Notes: a model not told the origin generated them from the sequence alone. 64,000 bases of DNA from Bacteroidota bacterium (GCA_023251875.1 JAHEXY010000004.1:1-64000), one strand, 5' to 3'. Positions 25,692-36,360 are shown, counted from the stretch's first letter. Program-made: numbers and translations.

Positions 25692-27446
25692 ATGAATAAA
25701 TTACTTTCAACACTAGCCTTAATTGTAACCAGTACTACATTATGGGCTCAAGGACCAAGAATAGAAGGAACATACTTACCTGTTCCGGGAACTTCTTTAG
25801 TACAAGTTTATGATACTGTAGCTACCATGCTTGATGTACCAAGTTCAGGGCCTAATCAGGTATGGGACTATGCAAATAAATTTGTAAATGCTACAGATAC
25901 ATTTATTATTAGAACATACGATCCGGATAGTACGGCCTATGCAAAATATGCTAATGGAGCAAGCTTTGCTACGTTTTTAAGAACTCCTTTTGCTGAAGGC
26001 GATTCTGTATTAAGTTTTTATAAAGTTGATCCTAATAAAGGAGTATCAATTGTTGGTGGTTACTACGCCCAAGCCCAATACGATACTGTTTACTATTCAT
26101 TAGAAGATGAAGTAGTTTTGCCATTTGATATTAGTTTTGGCCATGATAATACACAAACATCTAAAATAGAAGCTAAACTGTTATATCAGGGTTATGAGGT
26201 AAAAGCAGTTAAAACAAAAAATAAAAGATTACATGCTTCGGGCTATGGTACACTCTCTACACCACTCGGAACTTTAAGTCAAGTATTAATGGGAGAAGAA
26301 ACTGTGGTTGAAATTGATAGTATCTACTTTAAATATTTAGGTAACTATGTATTTAGTCCATTTGTTTTTCCGGTTAAAACTAATTCATATAGACGTTATC
26401 ATTTTTTACGTAACAATACTTTTGCAACTTCTGAATTAATGATGTTGCAAGGTGATACTGCCGGTACTGATATTAAATTTGGATGGTTTACGCTACCAAA
26501 AGATTTTGGTCATATTGCAGGTGCTGTTAGAGATACTGCAGGTAATAATATTACAGCAGGAATGGCTCATTTATATCGTGATCATTCAAATTTTACAAAA
26601 GACGATATATTGGCAACTGCTGTAATTGATGGTAATGGCCATTATGAATTTGATACCATTCCTTATGGCCAATATAGAGTTGAAATTAAGCCTGATTCTG
26701 CTACCTACCCAACGGGAGTAGCTACCTATTATGGAGATACATCAAGATGGAATGGAGCAAATCCCATCAATTCAAAAGATACTTCCCAATGTGATGTAAA
26801 GATGAATTTTCACGAACCATTAAATGGCTCAGGAAAAATTTCAGGAAACATTAGCCTAAATTGGAATTTGTATAATGCTAATAAAATGAAAATGCTTTCC
26901 GGAGATCCAATTCCGGGTATTGATATTATTGTAGAAAAAACACCAGGAGGAAGCTTAACTGTGGATGGGGATTCAAATCTTGATGGTGATTTTACTTTTG
27001 ATGGATTAGGAGATGGAGACTACGAATTGTTTGTGGATGTACCGGGATTGGAAATGACAGGAACCTATACTTTTACAATTTCAGGTAATACGGTAGTAAA
27101 TGATCTTGACTTTACATTAGGAGCGGATTCAGTTTATCCTAATTCAACTTTAACGGGTGTTAGTAAAATAAAAGTGAACGATCCTAAAGCCGGAATATTT
27201 GCTTATCCTAATCCATATAAAGGATATACCAATATAAAAGTTGATATGGAACAAAAAGGTGAAATGACGCTTGAAGTTTATGACCTTGTTGGTAAAAAAA
27301 TAACTACAATTGATAAGTGTGTAAAAGAACAAGGAGAATATACTTATAAATTTAGTGCTAAAGATCTTGGTTTTGCATCAGGTATGTATGTTGTAAAACT
27401 AACAACACCTAATAAAATTACAAGCTTAAAAATAGCTGAACAGTAA
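25692..27446 (+). CDS. Secreted protein with regulatory-like beta domains and T9SS sorting domain, paralog B
   Basis: A 584-residue full-length paralog of the preceding gene. It has the same signal peptide type (ending LWAQ), the same HFLRNNTFATSELMMLQGD block, DTIPYGQYRVEIKPD and DGDFTFDGLGDGDYELF beta-sandwich strands, and a T9SS type A domain starting AYPNPYKGYTNIKVDMEQKG. The last 100 residues are almost identical between the two, while the N-terminal 200 differ more. This is a tandem duplication followed by divergence of the exposed part. Function is unknown; a surface structural or binding role is inferred. It has its own ECF-like promoter and a bidirectional terminator. Confidence 0.85.
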   Translation: MNKLLSTLALIVTSTTLWAQGPRIEGTYLPVPGTSLVQVYDTVATMLDVPSSGPNQVWDYANKFVNATDTFIIRTYDPDSTAYAKYANGASFATFLRTPFAEGDSVLSFYKVDPNKGVSIVGGYYAQAQYDTVYYSLEDEVVLPFDISFGHDNTQTSKIEAKLLYQGYEVKAVKTKNKRLHASGYGTLSTPLGTLSQVLMGEETVVEIDSIYFKYLGNYVFSPFVFPVKTNSYRRYHFLRNNTFATSELMMLQGDTAGTDIKFGWFTLPKDFGHIAGAVRDTAGNNITAGMAHLYRDHSNFTKDDILATAVIDGNGHYEFDTIPYGQYRVEIKPDSATYPTGVATYYGDTSRWNGANPINSKDTSQCDVKMNFHEPLNGSGKISGNISLNWNLYNANKMKMLSGDPIPGIDIIVEKTPGGSLTVDGDSNLDGDFTFDGLGDGDYELFVDVPGLEMTGTYTFTISGNTVVNDLDFTLGADSVYPNSTLTGVSKIKVNDPKAGIFAYPNPYKGYTNIKVDMEQKGEMTLEVYDLVGKKITTIDKCVKEQGEYTYKFSAKDLGFASGMYVVKLTTPNKITSLKIAEQ

Positions 27447-27465
27447 AAATGGATTGAATTAAAAT

Positions 27466-27503
27466 AAAAAGGCCTCGTGTAGATAAAACGTGAGGCCTTT
27501 TTT
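27466..27503. terminator. Bidirectional Rho-independent terminator
   Basis: The stem AAAAAGGCCTC pairs with GAGGCCTTTTT (11 bp), with T-runs on both strands. It lies between paralog B and the convergent metalloprotease gene. Confidence 0.85.
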
Positions 27504-27567
27504 ATATAAAATTTTAATCTTATTGGAGAAAGAAAGCAAATTTATAATTTTCAGTAAACACGCATAT

Positions 27568-29667
27568 TTAGTCTGCTGTTTTAGTAAGTTTTTTCTGATA
27601 AAGAGTATTACCTACTTTTAAATAGATAGTATAAATGCCAGTGGATAGATTGGAAATATTAATATTTAATTCGTTTTCTCCTTGCGTAATATCGCCTGAA
27701 TAAACATTCGTGATATTTTGACCCAACATGTTTACCAATTTTATTTCCGCATGTTGTTTCGAATCAGCATTAATTTTAATGGTTACATTATCTTTTGAAG
27801 GATTAGGAAAAATTTCAAAAGAATATTGGTCATTATCATCAATAGATTTAATGCCAGATGTACTTGAAACATTAATATTATCAACATATAAATTATTGGC
27901 ACTTCCTCCGCTTATGTATTCAAATTTAAAGCGGGTATTGGCTGTAGCAAATAATGAAGATATTTTAGCTGAATAATCTGTCCATGTAGTTGTTGAGTTT
28001 GGCGCAAAACTAGTAGCCCAATTTCCATTATTAATTAAATCAGTTCCATCAATTACTTTAAGTTGTATCCATGATTCTCCACAATCTTTTGAGGCAAGAA
28101 TTTTTAATTCATCTGTCATATCATCTGAACTAAAGGCTGTTGTTGCACAAGCATATTTAAAATTCAGATAAATGCTTGACATACCTGATAAATCAAAGGA
28201 TGGAGTCATTAATTCATCATCATCATTGGGTCTGCTTTCATAGGCATACATTTCTACAGAGGGACCGGAGAAACCATAATTTTTAGAATATTGCCAAACA
28301 GAAGGGTTTTTATCATTATTAATGGTTATCCATTCGTTATTAAAATCCGATTCAGAACTAAAATTTTCACTAAAAGGTGCAACATGATCTGCTGTTAGAG
28401 GGCTTACATATACGTAAGCTTGTGCTGTTTTAATATCAGAACCTTGTGCATTTGTTGCTGTTAATGAAACATCTTGCCAGCCGGCAGTATTAAATGTTAC
28501 ATCTACAACTTGGTCTGTAGTGCTTGATGCTGTGCCCGAAGAAAAACTCCAAGTTCTACCGGTTTCAGTTCCATTCCATGAAACATCTGTAAATTTTACT
28601 GATCCACCTTCGCAAACAAAATAATGATCGGCATAAAAATCGGCTTTAGGCTCACAAGTTTGACTGTATCCATCGTTAGTTCCTGTAGCTACTAAATTAG
28701 CTTCTGTCCATAAATTATTTCTATAGGCAATAGAATTATTTAAGGTAGCTTGCATTCTTGTTTTTTGTCCTTCGGTATACATTTTTGAACAATAGGAATA
28801 ATCCATATAGTTTTGATAATTTTCAACTACAGCTGTATCACAAACTTTAGAAGCACTTTCAGAAGGACAATGATCCCAACCCATGGTTTCAGGAGTATCA
28901 TTAACGCCATCATCTCCACATGCCACTCCGGGAGAATTTGTGCTTCCCCAAGGATGATCTAAATTTAAATAATGGCCAATTTCATGTGTTAAAGCACGTG
29001 AATCGTATTCACTTCCTGTTCCAATTCTTCCTATATATTGAGAAAGAATCATAATGCCATCTATTTGTGGATTCATAGCTCCAACATCAGGTTTATATGC
29101 ATATCCGGCAACACCATCTTTCATTGAATTAACTATCCAAACATTTAAGTATTTATGCTGTGCCCATGAATTTAATTTAGCTTCATCTCCGCCATTATAG
29201 GTTTCATACGATTCAATTCTGTCAATACCATTGGTGCAAAATCCATTTTCATCAATTTGTGCCAATCTAAATTCAATATGACAATCGGCAATAATTGATT
29301 TAAAATCATTCACAACAACAGAAGTATCTGCATTCAATTTTCTATAATCGCGGTTTAATACTTCTACTTCATCTTTTATTTGATCGTCAGAAATGTTTTC
29401 GTCTCCATAATTATGAATAACATGAAAAACAATAGGTATTATATACACTTGCTCATCGTTAGTTTTATAATTTTTTTGAGATTTTATCCATTCTTGAATG
29501 GCCTTTTCCATTTGCTCATGAATAACAGCTACTTCAGGATGATCTACAATTATTTTATTTGTGGCTTGCGTAGTTCCACAGTATTTAGGAGTTTGTGCAT
29601 TTACCATAGTAAATGAAAAAGATAGTAATGCAATACATAAAAAATGATATAGATGTTTTGTTTTCAT
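27568..29667 (-). CDS. Secreted M43-family zinc metalloprotease with T9SS sorting domain
   Basis: A 699-residue protein with a signal peptide (about 1-24, ending MVNAQ). The catalytic domain (about 70-320) has HEIGHYLNLDH: zinc ligands His228, His232 and His238 with general base Glu229. The Met-turn lies in NYMDYSYC. M43 (pappalysin-like) enzymes normally have Gly three residues after the second His; here it is Asn235. A PKD-like domain (about 340-425) and a jelly-roll-like domain (about 430-610, ending LYVDNINVSS) follow. The type A T9SS sorting domain begins at FEIFPNPSKDNVTI. It should digest proteins outside the cell. The preceding conserved block DGVNDTPETMG is also typical of M43. Confidence 0.92.
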   Translation of the reverse strand: MKTKHLYHFLCIALLSFSFTMVNAQTPKYCGTTQATNKIIVDHPEVAVIHEQMEKAIQEWIKSQKNYKTNDEQVYIIPIVFHVIHNYGDENISDDQIKDEVEVLNRDYRKLNADTSVVVNDFKSIIADCHIEFRLAQIDENGFCTNGIDRIESYETYNGGDEAKLNSWAQHKYLNVWIVNSMKDGVAGYAYKPDVGAMNPQIDGIMILSQYIGRIGTGSEYDSRALTHEIGHYLNLDHPWGSTNSPGVACGDDGVNDTPETMGWDHCPSESASKVCDTAVVENYQNYMDYSYCSKMYTEGQKTRMQATLNNSIAYRNNLWTEANLVATGTNDGYSQTCEPKADFYADHYFVCEGGSVKFTDVSWNGTETGRTWSFSSGTASSTTDQVVDVTFNTAGWQDVSLTATNAQGSDIKTAQAYVYVSPLTADHVAPFSENFSSESDFNNEWITINNDKNPSVWQYSKNYGFSGPSVEMYAYESRPNDDDELMTPSFDLSGMSSIYLNFKYACATTAFSSDDMTDELKILASKDCGESWIQLKVIDGTDLINNGNWATSFAPNSTTTWTDYSAKISSLFATANTRFKFEYISGGSANNLYVDNINVSSTSGIKSIDDNDQYSFEIFPNPSKDNVTIKINADSKQHAEIKLVNMLGQNITNVYSGDITQGENELNINISNLSTGIYTIYLKVGNTLYQKKLTKTAD

Positions 29668-29898
29668 AAAGATGAATTTTAAAATTTATAATTAAACGCC
29701 ACAAAATACCCCAATGAATTATAAAGGATAACCGCAAATAAAATAAAGGAAAAATATTTTCTTAACATATATGGGTATAATAGATATGCAAAGATACAAA
29801 GATGGGATGAAAATTTATGTTTATAAAAAACAAAAAAACAGATTCATCGGAAAGATAAGCTAGTTATTGTGGTAAGTTTTACTCAATTCACAATAAAA

Positions 29899-31080
29899 TT
29901 AAGGTATAAAGAGTGTTTTAGAGTCTACTATTGTTGAATTTGAATTTTGCAAGACTACTTCAATTAAACCATGAATAGTAGGGGCTAAAGTGATAGTATT
30001 TTTCAGGTTTTGAATTTCTGAGCTTGCAATTTTTTTGCCCAACACATCAAAAATGCTTACATAAAACGGCAATTTATTTTCGATCAAATCAATATGAATA
30101 TGTGAATGATTAGATGTTATAGAAAAAAGATTGGTATTGTTATTTAAATTTTCAATGCTATTTAAGGGTGAGGTAATTTCAAAAAGAGTTAATCTGTATA
30201 ATTGTTGACAGGTAGTATCGAGCCATTCATAATATGCACTTTCGCCCATACTTGGTACATGAATACTTTTATAATAAGTAAATAGGTTGGTATAAATTTT
30301 TTGGTCGTTCAAAAATTTATAAACTAAATAATCACCAAAAATATAATCGTTGTTGGTTTGGCAAATTAATTGTGTTTTATAGGGTACTTCCATATCGTAT
30401 CTATCATGTATTGCAATAAATGGAATGGTTTCATTTTGCAGCCATAATGTATCTTCAATACCTCCTGCCCAAGATACCACCCCGGCTACTTTATCAGAAT
30501 AGCCTGCGCTGCCGCTAGCAGTAAAATCTCCCAAATTATTGGCCATAACACTAGGCACTTCATCAATATCCCAATAGGCACAATGCATAGCTGTAATAGC
30601 GCCTGCAGAAGATCCTCCAACAAAAATTTGATTCGTATCAATGTTATATATAATGGCATTCTTTTTTATATATCGTACTGCAGCTTTATAATCTTGTGCG
30701 GCTCTGTATTCTGCTTCAATACCTCCTATACAGCCAGAAGAAGTTCCTAAGCCCAATCGATATTCAATAGATGCAGTTACATATCCTTTTTGGGCAAAAT
30801 ATTCACAAATGTAAACTTGATCAGAATCGGTATAAGATCCGGTTTGAAAACCACCGCCATGCATCCATAGTAAACATTTGCGACTGCTAGAAGTATCTCC
30901 ATCAGGCGTAAATAATCGTAATATTAATTTTTGATTTGTATTGTCTACCGTTTGATTTACGCCATATGTTAAATCACTATATGAAATAGACGAAAAGCAA
31001 GAATCGAGATAAGGGATTTGAGAGTGGAGTAGGTTAATACAACACAAAAAAAGTACAAATACAAGATTGTACGTTTTCAT
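29899..31080 (-). CDS. Secreted alpha/beta-hydrolase (esterase) with T9SS-like C-terminus
   Basis: A 393-residue protein with a signal peptide (about 1-21). The oxyanion-hole motif HGGG (74-77) and nucleophile elbow GGSSAG (Ser158) place it in the carboxylesterase/BD-FAE group. DRYD near residue 225 and a later His (SIHVPS) would complete the triad. The C-terminal 80 residues, with YVSIFDVLGKKIASSEI and DSKTLFIP, resemble a T9SS sorting domain, though the usual YPNP opening is degraded. It probably removes acyl or other ester groups from glycans outside the cell, which is inference. It is a single gene, with the metalloprotease downstream on the same strand. Confidence 0.85.
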   Translation of the reverse strand: MKTYNLVFVLFLCCINLLHSQIPYLDSCFSSISYSDLTYGVNQTVDNTNQKLILRLFTPDGDTSSSRKCLLWMHGGGFQTGSYTDSDQVYICEYFAQKGYVTASIEYRLGLGTSSGCIGGIEAEYRAAQDYKAAVRYIKKNAIIYNIDTNQIFVGGSSAGAITAMHCAYWDIDEVPSVMANNLGDFTASGSAGYSDKVAGVVSWAGGIEDTLWLQNETIPFIAIHDRYDMEVPYKTQLICQTNNDYIFGDYLVYKFLNDQKIYTNLFTYYKSIHVPSMGESAYYEWLDTTCQQLYRLTLFEITSPLNSIENLNNNTNLFSITSNHSHIHIDLIENKLPFYVSIFDVLGKKIASSEIQNLKNTITLAPTIHGLIEVVLQNSNSTIVDSKTLFIP

Positions 31081-31184
31081 ATTTCAGGGTTAAGGGGTTT
31101 CAATTGCAAAATTAGGTGCTTTTTGTTTACTAATTGGGTATTTGCAATTTACATTTTTTTATGAGAATCAGATACAATATTAGG

Positions 31185-31919
31185 TTAAATTTTGGAAGCC
31201 TCTTCTGTTTTAATGGAATAAGATATTAGTTGGTTCATTTCTTCAATTTCTTTTTCTGTAAAAAATCGCCACTTTCCCGTTCCCATATTTTCAAGTTGAA
31301 TGTTCATGATTCTAATGCGTTGTAGTTTTACAACTTCATAATTAAGAAAAGAACACATTCTTCTTATTTGCCTGTTGAGACCTTGGGTTAAGATAATTCT
31401 AAATACAAATTGGCTTTCTTTTTTTACAAAACATTTTTTAGTTACAGTATCTAGAATGGGAATTCCATTTGCCATTTTAGAAATAAATATAAGAGTGATG
31501 GGTTTGTTAACAGTAACCAAATATTCTTTTTCGTGGTTATTTCCTGCTCTTAAGATTTTGTTTACGATATCGCCATCGGAGGTTAAAAAAATTAAACCTT
31601 CTGAGGCTTTGTCTAAACGACCAATGGGAAAAATTCTTTGAGGGAAATTAATGTAGTTGATAATATTATCTTGAATGTGAAGCTCTGTTGTGCATGTAAT
31701 TCCAATAGGTTTATTAAAAGCAATGTAAACGGTTTTCTCAGGGCGTTTTAATGATTTGCCATCAACTTTAATATCATCTTCTAATGAAACTTTATCGCCT
31801 AATATTCCTTTTATTCCATTAATGGTTACTCTACCTTGTTCAATAATTTTGTCGGCTTCTCTTCTAGAACAGTAACCGGTATCACTAATGGCTTTATTTA
31901 AACGTAAGTTTTTTTGCAT
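31185..31919 (-). CDS. rluF: 23S rRNA pseudouridine synthase, RluF type
   Basis: A 244-residue enzyme. The N-terminal S4 RNA-binding domain ([19 protein letters not shown]) is followed by the RsuA/RluB/E/F catalytic domain with [17 protein letters not shown], where the Asp is the nucleophile, and [17 protein letters not shown]. The ITCTTE and YVAFNKP-type strands fit RluF, which modifies U2604 of 23S rRNA. RluF and RluB are close, so the exact target is less certain than the reaction. It stands alone, divergent from the giant adhesin gene. Confidence 0.88.
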   Translation of the reverse strand: MQKNLRLNKAISDTGYCSRREADKIIEQGRVTINGIKGILGDKVSLEDDIKVDGKSLKRPEKTVYIAFNKPIGITCTTELHIQDNIINYINFPQRIFPIGRLDKASEGLIFLTSDGDIVNKILRAGNNHEKEYLVTVNKPITLIFISKMANGIPILDTVTKKCFVKKESQFVFRIILTQGLNRQIRRMCSFLNYEVVKLQRIRIMNIQLENMGTGKWRFFTEKEIEEMNQLISYSIKTEEASKI

Positions 31920-32013
31920 ATTAAAAAGTAAATATCAAAAAAAGCTTGCAAATAACATTCTTTTGTTAAAAGAAAGTAGTTTCCCTGCTCCTAAAAAATT
32001 AAACGCTGAATTA

Positions 32014-32044
32014 TTTAAGATGCAATAATATATTCATACTTTTG
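32014..32044 (+). promoter_or_regulatory. Likely housekeeping promoter of the PKD/SprB-repeat adhesin
   Basis: TTTA (32014-32017), a 19-bp spacer and TACTTTTG (32037-32044) give a perfect -7 element and three of four bases at -33, with a leader of about 55 bases before the ATG. Confidence 0.45.
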
Positions 32045-32102
32045 CATCCCCCTTGATCTTAACCTCTCTAATTAGATTACTTAGATTATTTTTTTGTAGT
32101 AT

Positions 32103-35100
32103 ATGCGTATCCCCCTATTGCTATTTTTAATTTTAATTTGTTTTTCTTCATTCTCTCAAAATAATCTTGATTTTGAAAACGGCAATACAAGCGGATGGAC
32201 TTTATCCGGATTTGGTACAATTACAAATTCAGGAACTGATGCCTCTGTGGGTATTCAAAAAGTTTATTCCGGAAGTGGAAACTATTCATTTTGTTTAGGT
32301 AATTCCCCAACGTCTACTGCTTATACACTAGAATATAAAAACTATACTGTTACAAATAACAATGCCAGTTTTATTTACCATTATGCTGTAGTATTAAATG
32401 ATGGAGGGCACTCTGTTTCAGATCAACCCTATTTTGATATCTATATTTATGATAAAAACAATAACAAGATTCAATGCGCAACCTATGAAGTAAATGCCAC
32501 CACTGCTTCTACAATAGGATTTTCTACTAGTGCTGGTGGGTATTTATATAAAGATTGGACTTCTGTATTGGTTCCGCTTGATGCCTATATTGGCCAAACC
32601 GTTACTATACATTTTGAAACAAGATGGTGCGTTGCCGCAGTACATTGTGGCTATGCTTATCTTGATTGCGAAGCCAATCCCTTCGAGATTGTATCATCAT
32701 CACCATCTAGTTGTGGGGGACAATCATTCACACTTACGGCTCCTGTTGGCGCTCAAACATACTCCTGGTCAGGTCCCGGTGGATTTTCAGGCAGTACCCA
32801 AGTGGTTACAGCCAACGATCCGGGCACCTATACTTGCACTATTTTAAGTAAAAATACAAGTGGCGTCAATTGCACTTCTGATTTAAGTATTACCATTACC
32901 GGTAACCCTACAAATCCAAATGCAGATTTTTCGTATACGGGCCCCTGTACAGGTTCTGCCACACAATTTACAGATGCATCTACCATTTCAGGTTCAACCA
33001 TTAAAACATGGCAATGGGATTTTGGAGATGGCAATACATCAACACAACAAAACCCAACAAACACTTATTCTTCAACAGGTAATTATACCGTTAGCCTTAC
33101 TGTTACAACTAAAGAAGGATGCGATGCTACTACCACTCAAACAGTAAAAATATCAAAAGGGCCAACACTTTCGCTTACTACAACGGATGAAAATTGTAGT
33201 AAACAAGATGGAACAGCAACAGTAAGTGCAAGTAGTGGTTCAGGCACCTATTCTTATCAATGGTCAACTACTCCAAAACAAACTACATCAACGGCCACAG
33301 GACTTGCTGCCGGAACCTATACTGTTTCTGTTGATGATGGCGTATGCACTGCAACAGGTAAAACCACCGTATCCGCAAAATCAGGCCCTACTTTAACAGC
33401 AAGTTCCACTACCGAATATTGCGGAGCAAAAGACGGCACAGCAAGCGTTACCGCCAGTGGAGGAACAAGCTCAAACTACACCTATTCATGGAATACTACA
33501 CCTATTCAAACCACAACAACAGCCAGCAATTTAAGTGCAGGCAATTATAAAGTAACAGTAGATGATGGCACTTGCACTTCAACATCAACCGTAACGGTTA
33601 GCGCTTCTGCTGCACCCACATTAACTTTTACAACAAGCAATGAACAATGCGGAGCAAAAGATGGTACAGCCACCGTTAAGGCCAGTGGAGGAACTGGAAC
33701 CTATACTTATGCTTGGAATACTTCTCCCACACAAACAACAAAAACAGCTAGCAATCTTGCTGCTGGTACTTATACAATTTCTGTTAACGATGGATTTTGT
33801 ACAACAATTGATAGCACCATTGTTTCAAGTAATAATTCTCCTGTTTTAACAATGAGTAAAACAGATGAAAATTGTTTAAAAGGAGATGGAACCGTAACCG
33901 CTACAGTGAACGGAGGAACCGGTTCGTATTCTTATTTATGGAATAATGGCTCTACTGTTGCTACTCTTATCAATGTTTCTTCAGGAGTTTATAGCGTAAA
34001 TGTTGACGATGGTATATGTAAAGTTTCAAGCTCTATTACAGTTAATACTTCTGCTGTTCCTGTTTCAAACTTCACAACAAAAAACAGTTGCTTGTATGAT
34101 GATGCCTTGTTCAACAATACTTCAACCATAAGTTCGGGAACCATATCTTCTTATCAATGGAATTTTGGAGATGGAACTACTGCTACATTACAATCGCCCT
34201 CTCACTTATTTAGTATTTCAGGAAATTACAATGTGAGTTTAATTGCTGTTTCAGGAAGCAATTGTGTGGATACTTCAGTGCAAAGCATTACCATTTTTGC
34301 TGTGCCACAGGCCGCCATTACTACAAGTAATGTATGCGATATGCAAGCTGCAATGTTTACAGATGCATCCAATTTAAACGGAAGCACTATTAATGCATGG
34401 CAATGGAGCTTTGAAACAGGTTCAAGCTCTGTTGAACAAAATCCATCTGTTGTTTTTTCTACTGTGGGAAAATATTCCCCCTCACTTATTGTTACTACTA
34501 CAGATGGTTGCTCAGATACGGCAACAACAGCAATAGAAATTTATCCTGTACCCATTACTGATTATACAACCAATAATGTTTGTTTAAATGAACTGAGCAG
34601 CTTTACCAATCTTTCCTATTTAAGTTCCGGCAACATGACCTACCAATGGAATTTTGGTGATAATAGCAACACATCCACTCAAACCAGTCCTAACTACACT
34701 TATTTGCAAGACGGATCGTATAATGTCAGCTTGATTTCGCTTTCAGATAAAGGTTGTACCGATACCATTACCCAAGTACTCACTATTTATCCTTTGCCCG
34801 ATGTAAATTTTATTCCTGATCAGTATAAGGGCTGTATTGATTTAGATATCGATATTACCAATAACACAAGTATTAGTTCTACCAATATAACCTCTTACCT
34901 TTGGAATTTTGGTGATGGCAATACCGCTTCGCAAAACAATCCTTCGCATACTTATACAACAGCAGGAAATTACAATGTGTATCTTACGGCTACTTCTGAT
35001 AAAGGTTGTGTAAATACCAATGATACTGCTGTGGTAATCGAAGCCTATTCATTACCCGTAGCTGATTTTTCGTATGCTCCCGATTACATCACCATTATGA

Positions 35101-35570
35101 ATCCTAAAGTTGAGTTTACTGATTTATCTATTGATGCAAATGCTTGGAATTGGATATTGGAAGATGGCAATAGCAGCACAGAACAAAATCCCAAATACAC
35201 CTATGCCGATACAGGTAATTACACAATTGAATTATGGATCAGCAATGTGAACGGCTGTGTTGATTCTATTAGCAAATCATTACGAATTGAACCTGAATTT
35301 ATGTTATACATTCCTAATACATTTACCCCAAATGGAGATCAAACCAATGATTTGTTTTTTGCCAAGGGTTGGGGAATTATTGAATTGAGCATGACTATTT
35401 TTGATCGTTGGGGAAATACCATTTACACCGCTTCGGGTTTAAAGGCTACCTGGAATGGAACCGTTAAGGGAAACAAGGCGCAACAAGAAGTCTATCTCTA
35501 TGAATTTATGGTGAAAGATGTCTTTAATAAAAATCACACCTACAAAGGAAAAATTAATTTGGTGAGGTAG
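32103..35570 (+). CDS. Large PKD and SprB-repeat adhesin with T9SS type B sorting domain
   Basis: An 1155-residue secreted protein. Signal peptide 1-19 (ending SSFSQ) is followed by a jelly-roll-like domain to about 190, an Ig-like region to 270 and a PKD domain (WQWDFGDGNTS) to 352. Next come about four SprB-type repeats of 75 residues (353-652), each with ENC or EQC, GTGTYTYxW, LAAGTYTVSVDDGxC. Four to five further PKD domains run to about 1060. The last 90 residues, starting IPNTFTPNGDQTND and including FDRWGNTIY, are the gliding-motility-associated (CHU_C, type B) sorting domain. Proteins of this build are surface adhesins, SprB being the gliding adhesin of Flavobacterium. Whether this cell glides is unknown. 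Its stop codon is one base from that of the convergent phosphatase gene. Confidence 0.92.
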   Translation: MRIPLLLFLILICFSSFSQNNLDFENGNTSGWTLSGFGTITNSGTDASVGIQKVYSGSGNYSFCLGNSPTSTAYTLEYKNYTVTNNNASFIYHYAVVLNDGGHSVSDQPYFDIYIYDKNNNKIQCATYEVNATTASTIGFSTSAGGYLYKDWTSVLVPLDAYIGQTVTIHFETRWCVAAVHCGYAYLDCEANPFEIVSSSPSSCGGQSFTLTAPVGAQTYSWSGPGGFSGSTQVVTANDPGTYTCTILSKNTSGVNCTSDLSITITGNPTNPNADFSYTGPCTGSATQFTDASTISGSTIKTWQWDFGDGNTSTQQNPTNTYSSTGNYTVSLTVTTKEGCDATTTQTVKISKGPTLSLTTTDENCSKQDGTATVSASSGSGTYSYQWSTTPKQTTSTATGLAAGTYTVSVDDGVCTATGKTTVSAKSGPTLTASSTTEYCGAKDGTASVTASGGTSSNYTYSWNTTPIQTTTTASNLSAGNYKVTVDDGTCTSTSTVTVSASAAPTLTFTTSNEQCGAKDGTATVKASGGTGTYTYAWNTSPTQTTKTASNLAAGTYTISVNDGFCTTIDSTIVSSNNSPVLTMSKTDENCLKGDGTVTATVNGGTGSYSYLWNNGSTVATLINVSSGVYSVNVDDGICKVSSSITVNTSAVPVSNFTTKNSCLYDDALFNNTSTISSGTISSYQWNFGDGTTATLQSPSHLFSISGNYNVSLIAVSGSNCVDTSVQSITIFAVPQAAITTSNVCDMQAAMFTDASNLNGSTINAWQWSFETGSSSVEQNPSVVFSTVGKYSPSLIVTTTDGCSDTATTAIEIYPVPITDYTTNNVCLNELSSFTNLSYLSSGNMTYQWNFGDNSNTSTQTSPNYTYLQDGSYNVSLISLSDKGCTDTITQVLTIYPLPDVNFIPDQYKGCIDLDIDITNNTSISSTNITSYLWNFGDGNTASQNNPSHTYTTAGNYNVYLTATSDKGCVNTNDTAVVIEAYSLPVADFSYAPDYITIMNPKVEFTDLSIDANAWNWILEDGNSSTEQNPKYTYADTGNYTIELWISNVNGCVDSISKSLRIEPEFMLYIPNTFTPNGDQTNDLFFAKGWGIIELSMTIFDRWGNTIYTASGLKATWNGTVKGNKAQQEVYLYEFMVKDVFNKNHTYKGKINLVR

Positions 35571-35571
35571 A

Positions 35572-36360
35572 CTATAATGAATTATTCAATAATTTCCCTG
35601 AAGAAAATAATTTGTGTAAATACTCATCTGTTTTTGTTTGTTCAGCAATATTAAGATGTTGCATACGATGTGCATCAGTTGCTACAAACTCAAAAACATT
35701 CATATCAATCATTTTATGCGCCATCTTTTGTGCTAGTACAGAATAGTGGCCCGTTAATGAATTAATATTTAACTGAAACAAAACACCTGAATCTTTTAAC
35801 TTTTGAAATTCTTCAAATTTATCTGACCAATAAGGATATCGTTCCGGATGTGCTAATATGGGAGTATAACCACTCATCACTAAATTCATGATTACTTGCT
35901 GAACATTAGATGGAGGATACACATAAGATAATTCAACCAGAACATAGTTCTTTCCAAATGTTAAGAGCTGATGGTTGTCTAATTTATTTTCAAAATCTTC
36001 ATCAATATAATATTCAGCTGCAGCAAATATTTCTATATCTATATTCTCTTCTTTTAATCTGTTTTTAACTTTTTGTAATCCACCTAAAATAATCTCCGGT
36101 GTATTTTTATAGAAATCGGCCATGATATGTGGCGTAGTAATTATTTTTTTATAGCCAAACTGTTGTAGTTTTTTAATAAGTGAAATAGATTCATCAAGTG
36201 TTTTAACGCCATCATCTATACCTGGAATTAAATGCGAATGCATATCTGTTACCAAAACAGAAAAATCAAGAGGATCTAGTTCTTTCTTTTTTCGGGAAAA
36301 TAATTTCTGAAGCGTACTTTTAAATGTACCTGAATGTTTATTTGCTTGCAATACCGACAT
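35572..36360 (-). CDS. CpsB/CapC-type tyrosine-protein phosphatase (PHP family)
   Basis: A 262-residue metal-dependent phosphatase of the PHP superfamily. The motif TDMHSHLIPGIDDG near residue 37 and the later TTPHIM, HPERYPYW and TDAHRM supply the metal ligands. In capsule systems such enzymes dephosphorylate the Wzc/CpsD tyrosine kinase and so control chain length and export. It is the last gene of a nucleotide-sugar operon; its start overlaps the end of the upstream epimerase gene by 23 bases. No kinase or polymerase is in the window. Confidence 0.9.
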   Translation of the reverse strand: MSVLQANKHSGTFKSTLQKLFSRKKKELDPLDFSVLVTDMHSHLIPGIDDGVKTLDESISLIKKLQQFGYKKIITTPHIMADFYKNTPEIILGGLQKVKNRLKEENIDIEIFAAAEYYIDEDFENKLDNHQLLTFGKNYVLVELSYVYPPSNVQQVIMNLVMSGYTPILAHPERYPYWSDKFEEFQKLKDSGVLFQLNINSLTGHYSVLAQKMAHKMIDMNVFEFVATDAHRMQHLNIAEQTKTDEYLHKLFSSGKLLNNSL

